From contig FN649728.1 of NCBI GenBank assembly GCA_000310025.1, forward strand, positions 5,564,761 to 5,628,760: a DNA stretch of 64,000 nucleotides, written 5' to 3'. Shown here piece after piece: positions 44,879 through 56,100 of the stretch. The notes below the pieces were generated by a model, which saw only the letters and a program-made list of their open reading frames with translations, was not told the DNA's origin and did not search any database. The position numbers and the translations under genes were made by a program. Numbering within the stretch: the first letter of the stretch is position 1; each line of letters begins with the position of its first letter. The DNA is from Ectocarpus siliculosus (taxonomy: Eukaryota > Sar > Phaeophyceae > Ectocarpales > Ectocarpaceae).

Positions 44879-45270
44879 AATGGCACTCAACCGTCTAAGC
44901 ATGGACGTGTTGAAAGCGTGTGTATTTGATGGAATCTAGACGTTTAGACGGTAGTCGATAATCTAGGCGTTTAGACCAAAGCCGATTGGTTTGACGCATT
45001 TTAGCCCGTATCGGAAGCGTCGCCTGAGACGGCGTTCAACCGTTATGAGTAAAGATGGTTAATCGGTGCTATAGAGGCGTTTGAATTGACTGTAGTTGTC
45101 GATCCATTCAACGCTTGCGGCAATAGCCCGTATCGAAATGGCCTCCTCGAGCGTTACAATAGCACCCAACAGCAGTTATGGGCAGAGGTGCCCCAAGCGT
45201 TGGATTGGGTGCAACCTGCAATAGACACCAACGATAGTCGACCCCATTGACGCGTCGCACATAGCCCGTT
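44868..45270 (+). repeat. Degenerate duplication of the CHI gene 3' end
   Basis: CTGGAGCGTTAGAATGGCACTCAAC at the stop codon (two blocks, 44868 onward) recurs as CTCGAGCGTTACAATAGCAC and CCAAC near 45149, about 280 bp on, with the stop changed from TAG to TAC. TAGCCCGTATCG occurs at about 45002 and 45127 and a variant at 45252. Confidence 0.6.
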
Positions 45271-47994
45271 GCAGACATTATAGACATAGGAAAGTTGAAC
45301 CATATATACTTCTACCACCCGTAGGAACGTTCGTGGCTGCCTGACTGCTAACAAGCATGGCGGCCTGTTTCAAACGCGGAATATGCATCCGGTACATATG
45401 CCGTTAGAACAACGGCGCGCGTGGCCGTTGCCGGGGGAGGGGGCATTGCACCGGGCGCACGACGCCCAGGTAAATTCTAGCTTCATTTGGCTCCGTCGCT
45501 TTTCCCTCCTCCTCGCCTGTCGGGCGGGGAGGCTGCTGTTTTCATTTTTTGAGTCAAGCCCGCCCACCCCAGCGGTACGGACCGGGGGAGGGTGACGCGG
45601 GGGAAGGTGCGTTTGTGTCGGATGTGGTTTAGAGGACGTATTTTTTTTCAAGTGTTCAGGTTGGGGCCTGCGCCCTCGGCGTAAGACGGAGACGCTGACA
45701 TGCTTCCCTCACGCCACCTCCGTAAGTTGGGTGGTGCGAACTTGTTGGGTGACGGATCGGCAGCACAACTTACCTCTCACAAGTCAAGCGTGCTGGCGCT
45801 CTTGAGAAGATGTGTATGTTTCTGTTTTTAGGCGGTGTCGTTGTGGTGGTGCGGGATGGTGCGTGGACGGACGACGACGGTGTTGTCATGAACGCGATAC
45901 GCAAGACTATTACGTGAGACAGGATGATGGGGAAACCAGTATACGATGGGATGCATATGATGCAGCCCCGGGCTTTGGCGCTCGTGCTGTACCAATGCTT
46001 GTTGTGGCTCCGTCCAGATACAGCTCCTTCCGTAGCCTTCACCTCAAACTGTGTAGCTCTCCCTTACACGTACGTTCAGTTCTCGCACTCTCTTGGTTGC
46101 GGGGCAGTCGTCATATTATAGCTATGAAAGTCGGCCTGCTGGGGTGTGTATATGCTATGACTCGCACTTTTACGAACAGCAGCAGTGTACCATTCGGAGA
46201 GGGTCTCAAATCGGGCGCTACGGGATAATCAGCCACGAGGTGCCCGCCGGTGCTCGTACATACGCGAGCTATTCGCTGCCAAAGCGCACGCGCATGTATG
46301 TGCACCACGGCCCACCCATCATGAACGGTGTGCGGCGTGGGTTCGGAACGAGCGTGTTTGCAGAGGACACATCCGCGAAGGACGGCGGGAGTGAGTGCAG
46401 TCGGTTGTTGACATTGGTCCAGGTCCAGAACCAACATAGTACTTGATATGATGCACGTCCAACCATACTACCGAGAGGAAAATATCGCCAATGTATGCAT
46501 ACTACAACGACAGAATTGGTACAAGGTGTAGCCCCGCGGTAGCAGCCGCCTGAGCGGAGCAGCATACACACACACGCCGCAACGTCCGATATCTCACGCA
46601 GCAGACTGACTCGACTGTTGCGACGACGAGACCCCAAGGGCAATCACGTGTGTAGAGGCGAATGAGTTTGTTCAGCAAGCAAGACGGGTGGTGTTGCTCG
46701 GCGTGTCCGCGTCCGTGCTGCTCAACCTCGTTCCGCGCCTGGTGCAGGTCTCCCGGATCCTTTTTGATCCTTTGCTCGGATCTTTTTTTTTTTCACGTAG
46801 GGTTTCCATTGGTTCGGGAAGCCTTGACACCTTTTTAGAGCAAGGTGAGGAAGGACCTAAGGACCGGCCTGCAAAGCTAACAGGTGAGCTGGCATTGCAG
46901 GGTCGGCGAGGACGGGAGGGAAGGGCAGTCGTGCTGCTGGCTGTCTCGTGGAAAGAAGGATCTGGTTCGAGGTTGGCGCTTTCCAGCTGGTAAGGTTCTG
47001 CTCGGACGGAGTTTTGCGTTAGTACCTGCCTGCTGTGAACGGCGCTTTTTTTTTTGTTTTGGCAAGTAGTCGTTTGTGTGATTATCACTGACTGCTGAAA
47101 GTAGGAAGAACACCGGGTGTGCGCTTGCGGCCGCAGCCGCAGCGATCGAGAGGAGGTATCGCAGTGGATGGGGCGGGGTGTACAAAAGAATGGGCTTGGT
47201 TTTGTGCTGGTACGTTGAGATTCGAGTTGGTGGTTGCCGCTTTCCATGTGCTGGTGTGAGGTTTTCTGTGCTCCCCTTCGTCGTCGTCGAAGAAAGTTCA
47301 GCGAGGACATGTTTTTTTCGTGAGGTGTTTGGCCACAGGCCTTGGAACGGCGATTTGTCCCGCTACTAGGGGAAATAGACCTGCTACCTATATCTCTCGC
47401 AAACCTCTCACACGAGGTCGCAACATTCAACCCCAGCAACAGTAACGCATACAGCAGTCACATCGCCAAAGCTTTCCCAGGCCACTGAAGACCGTCGGTG
47501 CACGTACGTACATATCCGCGCTGCTGTCGCACCAACCACGGAGAGAATTTGCGGAGACTAAGCAACCATCGGCATCGGCATTGCTTGCAGACCGTTGCCT
47601 AGCCCCCCCCCCCCCCCCCCAGGGCTCTGTTTTAGTTGCTTCCCTCGGGGGAGGAGGTTGTCACGTTGTCACAGCCTTGTTTCCTCTCCATCCTGGCCAC
47701 GCTGTGTATCTCGTCGTGTGCGTTGTACTGCTTGAGTGGGATGGACAGCGTGCCGCCCAAAGTTGGCATTTTGAGTGCTGCGTCTCTTCTCGCCGCCCCA
47801 GGATTTCCACATCAAAAGAGCATACTTTGTAACGGACAGGGAAAGGCCTAAGTGGCGCACACCCTCCGAAAAGGTGCATAAGTAGGGGCAAACAAAAAAA
47901 TACGCATACTTGCATGCTCACGCAAGACGGGGAGCATTGTCTAAAATAATAAAGCAGAATGGGGCAAGGCCTTCCTCCAGGGAGGCTGTGTTCC

Positions 47995-48258
47995 GGGAGG
48001 TACGAAGGTTGTGTACGACAACCCACCCCCTGGACCGATGCTCCAAAAGCCCGGTCTGCTCTACATCAGTTACACTGCTGAGGATGCCTAGAATGGCGGG
48101 AGGCGTTGGAACCGTCTGTCTCGTCGAGAGCTTGCCGAAAACTGTTCGTTTCGCAAATATTATCTCTTCGTTGTGGAGTGCTTACCTCGAGCTTCGAAAA
48201 TTCTTCCACAAGGGTGTGTGTGTGGTACGTATATTTTGCAAACTACAGTACCCCCTGC
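47995..48258. mobile_element. CCGTAGGT-family MITE, copy 3
   Basis: The left end has CCACCCCCTGGACCGATGCTCC; the middle GGAACCGTCTGTCTCGTCGAG and CTTGCCGAAAAC; the right end GGGTGTGTGTGTGGTACGTA. The same blocks occur in the copies at 22025, 39229 and 52118. Confidence 0.65.
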
Positions 48259-49588
48259 AAATCGTTGTCGTCGTGGAGTATATATACTCACTCGCACACG
48301 TGTTTTGCCGCCTAAAAGAAATTGAAAAAAAGAAAACAGACAAAAACTCATGTTTCAGCGGGGGCCATTTTTTTTGTTTCATTCTCACCCCAGATTGGGC
48401 AATCGCTGAGCCCAGTTCATCCACCACCTCGTGCTCCTCACACAGACCTTGACGTGCCACCAACAATGTAGACGGGCACCTGAAGCAGGTCATGTACCCT
48501 CCGTCGCAGAGCTTTGTTTTTCCTCCTTTTGATTTTGCCTTGGACGAGAGAAATGCCTCACGATCACGTCTGAGTTAAACCTGATTTCTCCTTCTGCAGG
48601 CAACCTTTTCAGCTCTTGGAAGCAACTTTCACCTATAGGAAGGCACCCTGAACGCTACGGTTCCCCAATTCGGCCGATGCTCCACCATAGATTAGAGGTT
48701 AAAGACCATAGAACGAATGCATGGCGTGCACGATTTGGGATCTCAACCACGGCCATCGCAGTCGGCCTGCGAAAGTCGACCCAGGTCAAGTCTCAAACCA
48801 AGCAGTCAGCAGAGCGGTGAAATGTAGGCGCCTCGGAGACGATCATGAGCCTACCTCCGAAAATGCCATCACAGAAGCCAAGCCATGGAAGCACGCAACT
48901 GGCCTAAACGCCGCTGGTCTGAGACACAGCGTGGACTAAACCTGACAGGAGTTGGGGTATGCGCGTCTTTTTTATGTGCGCAGCGCGCGGAGGATGTGCA
49001 CGATTTGGTATCGGCACTACAGCGAGAGTTGTAGCAGAATAGCTGAAGAAAAAGAAAAGGCTGTTCCGGGATATGATTCCAGGATTTTTTTTTTTACACA
49101 AAAACAAATAAATATGGCAAGTTTTCTTAGGCGCCGACACGTGTGTCGAGGTTTGGAAAACCGGTGGGCCAGGGTGTGTGGTGTCTTAAGCAACCTACGG
49201 TCGGCGGCGGTCCCCTGGGAATGGCTCACCGCAGCGGGGATGCCAAGCCCGGAAGTTGGCCTGTGTCCAACTGTCGGGCTCTCAATGCCAGCGGAACTAT
49301 TCAGCGAAAGCCTGTTCCGTCCAGGGTCGTCGATGGCTTGATACCCGAATAAAAGGGAAGGGAGCAAGTCCCCTGGTCCTTGCTTGGTGTCACTCACTGG
49401 TGTTGTTGCATTTCGTGTTTTATCCTCTTTATGTCTGGCTCGTGTTCCACGCTCACAGGTAGAGGGTGAGGGACGGGGTTTGTAACCCTGGTCACAACCA
49501 ACGAAAATACTTCAAAGTATTAATGTCACGCTCATGATGCGCTCACACACTCATAGTCGCTCCATTCCAAGTGCCCCCTCCCCTGAGT

Positions 49589-49722
49589 ACCCCCCCCCCC
49601 CCCCCCTTAGAGCCTGGTCCGGTGAGAACCCGGCGTGCTCCGTCCCGGCTTTGTAGGGATGGGAGGTCAATGGTCAAACGATTACGGCATGCACGACTAT
49701 GAGTACACCCCCCCCCCCCCAC
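49589..49722 (-). repeat. Short G-tract element copy bounded by C tracts on both sides
   Basis: A C tract, then AGAGCCTGGTCCGGTGAGAA, CGGCGTGCTCCGTCCCGGC, AGGTCAATGGTCAAACGATTA, CGGCATGCACGACTATGAGT and ACACCCCCCCCCC. Only the terminal ~110 bp of the full element remain, yet both homopolymer borders are present. Confidence 0.8.
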
Positions 49723-49984
49723 CTTCCGCGTGCCGTCCTCGCAGGCCATATCCCTGCTCTTGCGCGGAAGAAGGCAACCTGGGCCACCAACACCCCGCTT
49801 GTCTTCTTCTCCACGTTCTGTCGTCGAAGTTAAGGTCGTACGGCGGACAGTGACGAAGACCGCAACGGGCTAGCCAGCCGTCTTCGTGACAGCTCTCTGG
49901 CAGCCAAGCAATCTATTTAGGAGGGATTTTTCGGGGGGCCGTTTTGCTACACACACACACACACCTGGAGGCGGTAGAATCGCC

Positions 49985-50254
49985 ATTCCAATCAGCCAAT
50001 AGGTGCTGTGAAGGAAGGCGGCAGAACCATTGCAGTCATCAGCCAATAGGTGCCGTGAAGGAACGCGGCGGAACTAATCAGCCAATAGTAGTGCGGTGAA
50101 GGAAGGCGAACGCAACCAATCGGCCAAAAGTAGTACGGTGACGGAAGGCGGCGGAACCATTCCAATCATCAGCCAATAGGTGCCGTGAAGGAAGGCAAGC
50201 GGCGGAACCATTCCAATTAACCAATAATAGTGAAGGGAGGCAAGCGGCGGAACA
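49985..50254 (+). promoter_or_regulatory. Tandem CCAAT-box array directly before the TBCCD1 start codon
   Basis: About six degenerate 40-60 bp units built on ATCAGCCAATAGGTGCCGTG and AAGGAAGGCGGCGGAACCAT run up to the ATG at 50255. CCAAT pentamers occur near 49988, 49996, 50043, 50082, 50116, 50162, 50173, 50212 and 50221. CCAAT in this orientation is the core site of NF-Y-type factors in eukaryotes. The array ends 3 bases before the ATG, so it may double as 5' UTR if transcription begins upstream. Regulatory function is inferred from motif density and position. Confidence 0.55.
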
Positions 50255-53112
50255 ATGTCCACTACAACGCGGCTGTGGCTGCGGAACGAGGTCTTCGACG
50301 GGGTGCTGCCGCTGAGGGCGACGGGAGTTCCACTCTCGCCGGCGAGGAATCTCGGGCCGGGGACGGCGGCCGGACCGTCCCCGCTTTTCGTGCTGCTGAA
50401 GGCGGTGCGCGAGGTTAACCCGGACACTGTCAGGTGGGGAAAACATGCGGCAGATTTTCTATGGTTTGCGAGGTGTTGTCTTTTTTTCTTATTGTATCAC
50501 AATAAATCTATCTCTATGAAAAAAGCTCTTGTGTGACCCGCGACCCCGGCTGACATGCCAGATACATACGCCGAAATACCTGACTGGCGCCAGAATATAG
50601 GGATGAACGCACATTGCCATCAGATTAGGGTCTGGGATGAATTGGTATTGAATCCATTGCGCTAGCGGAGAACTATTACCTGTGTTTATGCAATTCCCCA
50701 AGCAGCATACAGCGATATCTCCCCCAGTGGGTAACAGGCTCAGGGGCGTGTTTTTTCGTTTTTTGTTTTGTTTTGGAATGCCTTTAGCATTCGAACACCA
50801 TCATTCCTTTGACTGGTTGTGGTACGCCAACACCGCCATTCCTTAACTGCTTGTTAAACCTTGGTCTGAAGTGACTGAATCGTTGATTGCCGTGGTTGCT
50901 GAGTAAACCGAAAATTATATGATAGTGGAAAGACTGAGAGAGCAGCCATGTTCGATTGTGAAAAAGGGTTTCTCAAAGGATGCATATCATGGTGAAGATG
51001 GCGAGAACATAATTATTTTGGAGTAAATTTTGCAGTTTAGGTTGTCTGTGTTTTCTTTTCCTCTCTTCTTATCGTCATGCTGAAAAAACTAATCAACTTA
51101 TTAGGTACACCACGTGGATCACCGAGGGATGGCGAGTCCTGCAGTGGTCGGAACCGTCGGCAAAGCTCTTCTGGGAGATGCTCTGCATGTACCAATGCCA
51201 TAGCCCCAGGTGTGACATCTGTGGAGCTTCTCCATGCATGCTTTGTGCGCCCCGCACGCTGCCCCTGCTGCTTTTTGGGGAAGTGTTGTGTATTTGCATC
51301 CCTGAGTATGTTTTTGTGCACGCGCGCGCTGCTTGCTGCTGCGCGGTATTACACTGTGAACCGCAGTTGGCGTTTCCCTCTCCAGGGGCAAACAACCACC
51401 CCTTCTCAATTGGAAAGCCATGCGCGTGCACTAGGTTCGCTTCTTTCGATCAACTCCGGCATGCACGAACCATCGGCCATGAGTGTGCATGTGCCTTCTC
51501 AGTATATAGTGCTTTTCGTTGCGCCAATTATTTGAACTTTTTGTTATTAACTTTTCAGACAGACAGGGATGGACCTGACTGCTGTAATAGTCTCTTGACG
51601 CCGGCCTACCAACGCCATGCACCACGTGAATGAATTCCTTTACAACAGCGTAGGGTGTCTGGTCGGTGTTTTTTTGCTGCGTTTGCCTTCTCAACATAGC
51701 TTTTCGGTGCGCAAATTAATTGAATTTTGTGATGAGTTTTTCAGAGGGGGATGGGCCTGACTGACACTACTGTTATCTATTGACGTCTGTGAACCGGACA
51801 CCGCTGGAATATTAGTCCCTTGACGCCCCCCGACGAATGTCAAGCACCGCGTGAATGAATGACCACATAGCGTTTGTCGGTGTTTTCGGCTCTCTCATGC
51901 TGACTGGCGTTTCAGGTTGGGGTCTACGGAGAAAATGTCCAGCGGGGTGGGCAAGGAAGACAAGGTTCAGTCGGTACAGCTCAGCGTGTCACAGCTGGGG
52001 CTCTTCCTGTTCCTTCACCTGCACACGGACTCGACCAACCACAGGTACACAACTAGGAGAGTAGGTGTGGATTTTTTTTTTTTTTTGCTCTTCTGCATGT
52101 GTTTCTTAATGAATTGCCGTAGGTGACATACCACACCCCCTGGACCGATTTTCAAAGCTCGATTACTCCACGACCAAGAAGATGCCGGAGGCAAACGGTA
52201 CGTGTTCGGAAAAACTCTCGACGGGACGGTTCCAACTCCGCGATTTTCGGCACCGTCACTGCTTTCCCTGCCGCGTCACCAAGCTTTGGAATTCCGTCCA
52301 GGCGGTGTGATATCTTGTGCAACCTACGGCGGTATTGGCATCGACCGCGCTAACCTCCGGCTGACCAATGAAAATATGTCAGTCTCCGTTCGGCTGAAGA
52401 CAGAAAACGATTCTGAAGGCATACTGTGTGTGTTCTTCTTTTTATGACTGTTCAATCGATCACCGGTCGTCGCGTGTTGTTAAAGAGGGTCTCTTTTGTT
52501 GTTTGTTCGGACGGGCATGTATACGGTGCTTTGTGTGTTTGTTTCTGGCCGAATTGCCGGTCACTGCTGTCTCCCTGCTTTTGGTCCATAGCATCGGCAC
52601 GTCTTGTGTGAATGGAATGGACGATCATTTTTCCTGTTGTACTTGTTTTCCGTCTCGTGTCCATGCAGTTTACCGATTCTTGTCATTTTCAGCCTGTCCA
52701 GCATCCGGGATTCCGATTTTCCAGATGTAGAACTGTTGGGTTGTAGCCGGAGGACCAGACACCCGAGTACCCCCCCCCTCCCATCATCCTGTACCCTGAT
52801 TCACGAGCCCCCCCTCCTCAACTGTGTCGTTCCGTCCGTGGCTCGTGTGGGAGAAGGCTGGCTTCCCAACGAGCACACCAGGCGGACAGCGTTTGGCCCT
52901 CGGAGGAGGCAGCGGCCGCACTAGGGGGCAGCCCCAGAAGGTACCTTGCTCTTGCCGTTGTTGCTGCTGTCGTTGGTGATGGTTGTGTTGGTGGTGTGCC
53001 GTTGGTGATGGTTGTGTCGATGTTGTCGTTGTTGTTGCTGCTGCTGCTGCTGTCGTTGATGATCGTTGTGTGCGGATGTCGTCGTCGTTGTTGCTGCTGT
53101 CAGTGTTGTCGT

Positions 53113-53143
<31 letters not shown>

Positions 53144-56100
53144 GCTGCTGCTGCTGGCGTTGTTGCTGCTGGCGTTGGTGACGACAAAATGATATCTGCC
53201 GTTGTAGCTGCTGTCATTCGTTCTAGTTCGAATGCCACGAATGCCATACCCAAACCAATTTTCGTTGATAACCATTCATTTTGAATAACCTCACAACGTT
53301 AATCAACCTTGCAGCAACTATGCGAGGTCAATGGTCGAACGACGACTACGGCATGCACGACTATGAGTACACCCCCCCCCCCCCCTCCCCGCCCCGTACT
53401 ATAGGGCTGGAGGACCTGCCATTTCTCCGGGAAGGGTCGCGCACGGCAGAGGGGCCACCTCTCCCAACTCTCTGGCGGCACCCTCTTCCCCACGGGGCTT
53501 CGGCACCGGAACGTCGGCGGCGGCAGCTGCCGCAGCGGGGATTCACATGTTCCCGTCGACGTCGCCCGTGTCGCCGACAAGGCGAGATGATGTTTTGTGG
53601 TCGTTGTGCAAAGGATGGTGGTGTTGATGTTGTGTGTGTGTGGGGCGGGGGGGAGAGAGTCTAACGGATGGGCGGGTGGACCAGCTAATACGTTGTAACT
53701 GAACGCAGGATGATGATGACGATGTTACGTTTGTTTTAGGAGAGTGCCGTTATGATCAACAAGATAATCGTGGGAAAAGCAGTACCAGCTGAATAGTTCC
53801 AATTACCCGACAATATTCTTTCCGTAGACGGTCGATGAATTAGTTCCTTGTTGCTGGATGGTATGCATAGGATATCTCATGAAATCGCATTGCTGGGAGT
53901 GGCCGAGAATAATTTTTCTCAACTCTTTTGACATCCAAGAACATCCTTCGGTGGCGCTCTCCCCTCCTTCCTTTCTTCCTTTTCTGCTTCTTGCCAGGGC
54001 GAGGTCGATGCGGCTACACACGAGGACCTCAGACGAAGCCCACCGCCTGGGATTCGTGAAGCGGCACCTGCACGAGCTGCTGAGGCTGGCCAGCAGCCAC
54101 CCGGCCGCCCTGCTCGCCACCCCTGCCTCTCTCGCTTCCCTCGCAGCGGCGTCGTCGACATCGTCCAAGACGCTGCAGCAACAGACGCAGGTGCGTGTGT
54201 GTGTGTTTTTTTTTTCATTTTTATGGCATGGACCGCGCTACCAATGGAAAGACGCCAATGTGTGTCTGTTGGCGTCGACCGCGCTTATCGGCTGACCAAT
54301 GAAAATTCGGTGTTGTGTGTGTGTACTTGTTGTTCGCGTCGAACGCGCTAGCTAGCTGACCAATGAAAATACGTGAAAATACCTCAGTGTGTGTGTGTGT
54401 GTTTTGTGTGTTGGCGTCGACCGCGAGAATCGGCTGACCAATGAAAATAAGTTTTTTTTTTGTGTGGGTTGTGTTTTGTTAGCATGGACGACGCTATCCA
54501 GGTGAGAACAAAAAACCGCATGTCTCAGCGTGGGTGCATGCGCGTTTTTTTCCGTTAGCACCGACCGCGCTAAATAGTCGGCTCATCATTGAAAATACGT
54601 CAGTCTTATTTGCAGCTGAATACAACAGAAAATACGTCTAACTGGCCATGATCTGGACCCCGTGAAGGAGAGGCGACAGGTTTGTGTGCGTGTGTTTTAG
54701 CATGGACCGCGCTAACCAGCTGACCAATGAAAATATACGTCGGTGCCAACCGTGCTGCGACGACAACATCCTTTCAGACGTTGTGTGGTTACCAAATTTT
54801 GTGGCTGCAGACGTCTTGTGGTCCTTGCTTGCCTTGCAATAGCAGCATTACAAATCAATTTTCAGGTGAAAACATCATGCGTCAACCTTGCCGATCAAAA
54901 TGCCATCCTCATTTGACTGTTGTTGTTGACCATACTTTGTATTTTTTTGCAAGGCTGTGGCGGAAGCCGGCGCGGCGGCTCTGACAAGGGAGAGCAAGCC
55001 GACATCCGGGGGCACCGCGAGTGCGGGGGGATCGGGGTCGGAGGAGGAGGACGAGCCGGACTTGTCACGGTGAGCCAGGCGTGCTGGGTGTCCGCTCCCT
55101 CCCTGGGAAGCACTAGATGATGGAAGAGGGTGTGTTCTTAGGCTGACGCCAAAAGTCTACGCCGCGTTGGTGTACGGTAGTGGCGGTGGTCCCTATGTAC
55201 CGCGACCGGCAAAGATCACCGCAGTATATCGAGGTAATACCTGAACTATTGGGGGAAGGTCCTAGGATAGGCTGTTGTGCCAAGGAATTATTACCGCGAT
55301 GTATATATATCGGGAACCGTGCTATTCGGGATCGCGGAGTCCCGGAAGCCCACCAAGGGGCACCTTCGCGAGGAATTAACTATTTGGAGGGTATAGAACA
55401 GGGAGGGGAAACGCAGACCCTATTTCCCTACCCCTACCCCAACTTCCCCGATTTCATTCTTTATCCAACATGTTTATTTGATAGAGAAACCACACCAAGG
55501 CTACTGCCCACCACTGCATGTGTTTTTGATGTTTGAGCCGGGGTTACGCAGCAGGAGGAAGTTCACGCTGGAGTTTTTTGTTGTTTGTTTGTTGGACCTT
55601 TGCTGCGCCTGCCATGGTTGCCCTGGGTGTTGTCGCCAGACGGGTGTTGTTGTTGGTTCTCGGCCTTGTTTTGTCATCTCGAAGGATCACCCGGAGTTCG
55701 AGCACCCTCCCCGAGCCTTGAGTTGTGTTGTCGTGTGAATACGAGGCAAAAATGCAACATCAAGTATCGAAACACCGAGTACTGCGTGCAGGCCTTTAGT
55801 GTCAGCGGGGGGGGGGGGAGGGNNNNNNNNNNNNNNNNNNNNNNNNNNNNNNNNNNNNNNNNNNNNNNNNNNNNNNNNNNNNNNNNNNNNNNNNNNNNNN
55901 NNNNNNNNNNNNNNNNNNNNNNGAGGGGGGGGGGCTACGTCGTACTTTCTGATATCGTCTGCCGACCTCCGTATCTCGACTCTTAACATGACGCAAGAGT
56001 TCGAATCGCTCGGCGTTCTTCTTGATAGCGGGCACGATAACCTCTGCCCCCTCCCCCACCCGGCTCTGTCTATCTCTCTCTCGATACCTCGCCCCTAAAC

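Larger units (their letters stand above)
44879..50254. other. Spacer between the CHI-fold gene and TBCCD1
   Basis: No gene is supportable. A 255-codon minus frame at 46672-47439 and a plus segment near 46666-46750 (RRVVLLGVSASVLLNLVP) were considered but lack phase-consistent partners and family likeness. A MITE (47995), a short element copy (49589) and the CCAAT array (49985) are listed separately. 45300-47500 and 48300-49100 hold nothing I can name. A partial CCGTAGGT-type remnant lies near 49160-49230. Confidence 0.45.

Noticed and set aside
46666-46750. Hydrophobic plus-strand segment RRVVLLGVSASVLLNLVP
   Set aside because: Could be a membrane or signal exon, but the only donor is a poor GTCTCC and no partner exon was found.
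46672-47439. 255-codon minus-strand frame
   Set aside because: Ser/Thr/Arg-rich composition without domain likeness, weak start context and no splice structure; probably chance in GC-rich DNA.
52800-52937. Candidate TBCCD1 exon with WLVWEKAGFPTSTPGG and a good GTACCT donor
   Set aside because: Exon 3 joins exon 4 in phase without it and the resulting protein follows the TBCCD1 order; adding it breaks the phase unless a further unsupported exon is assumed.
53404-53580. Ala/Ser/Pro-rich open stretch after a CTATAG acceptor in TBCCD1 intron 3
   Set aside because: Low complexity, no GT donor in phase, and not needed for a continuous protein.
54223-54745. CRISPR-like look of the repeat cluster
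   Set aside because: Repeats are diverged and irregularly spaced, spacers are GT/T-rich, and it lies inside a eukaryotic intron.
56005-56025. GAGTTCGAATCGC resembling a tRNA B box
   Set aside because: It is part of the duplicated exon 6 border and no A box or acceptor stem can be formed around it.
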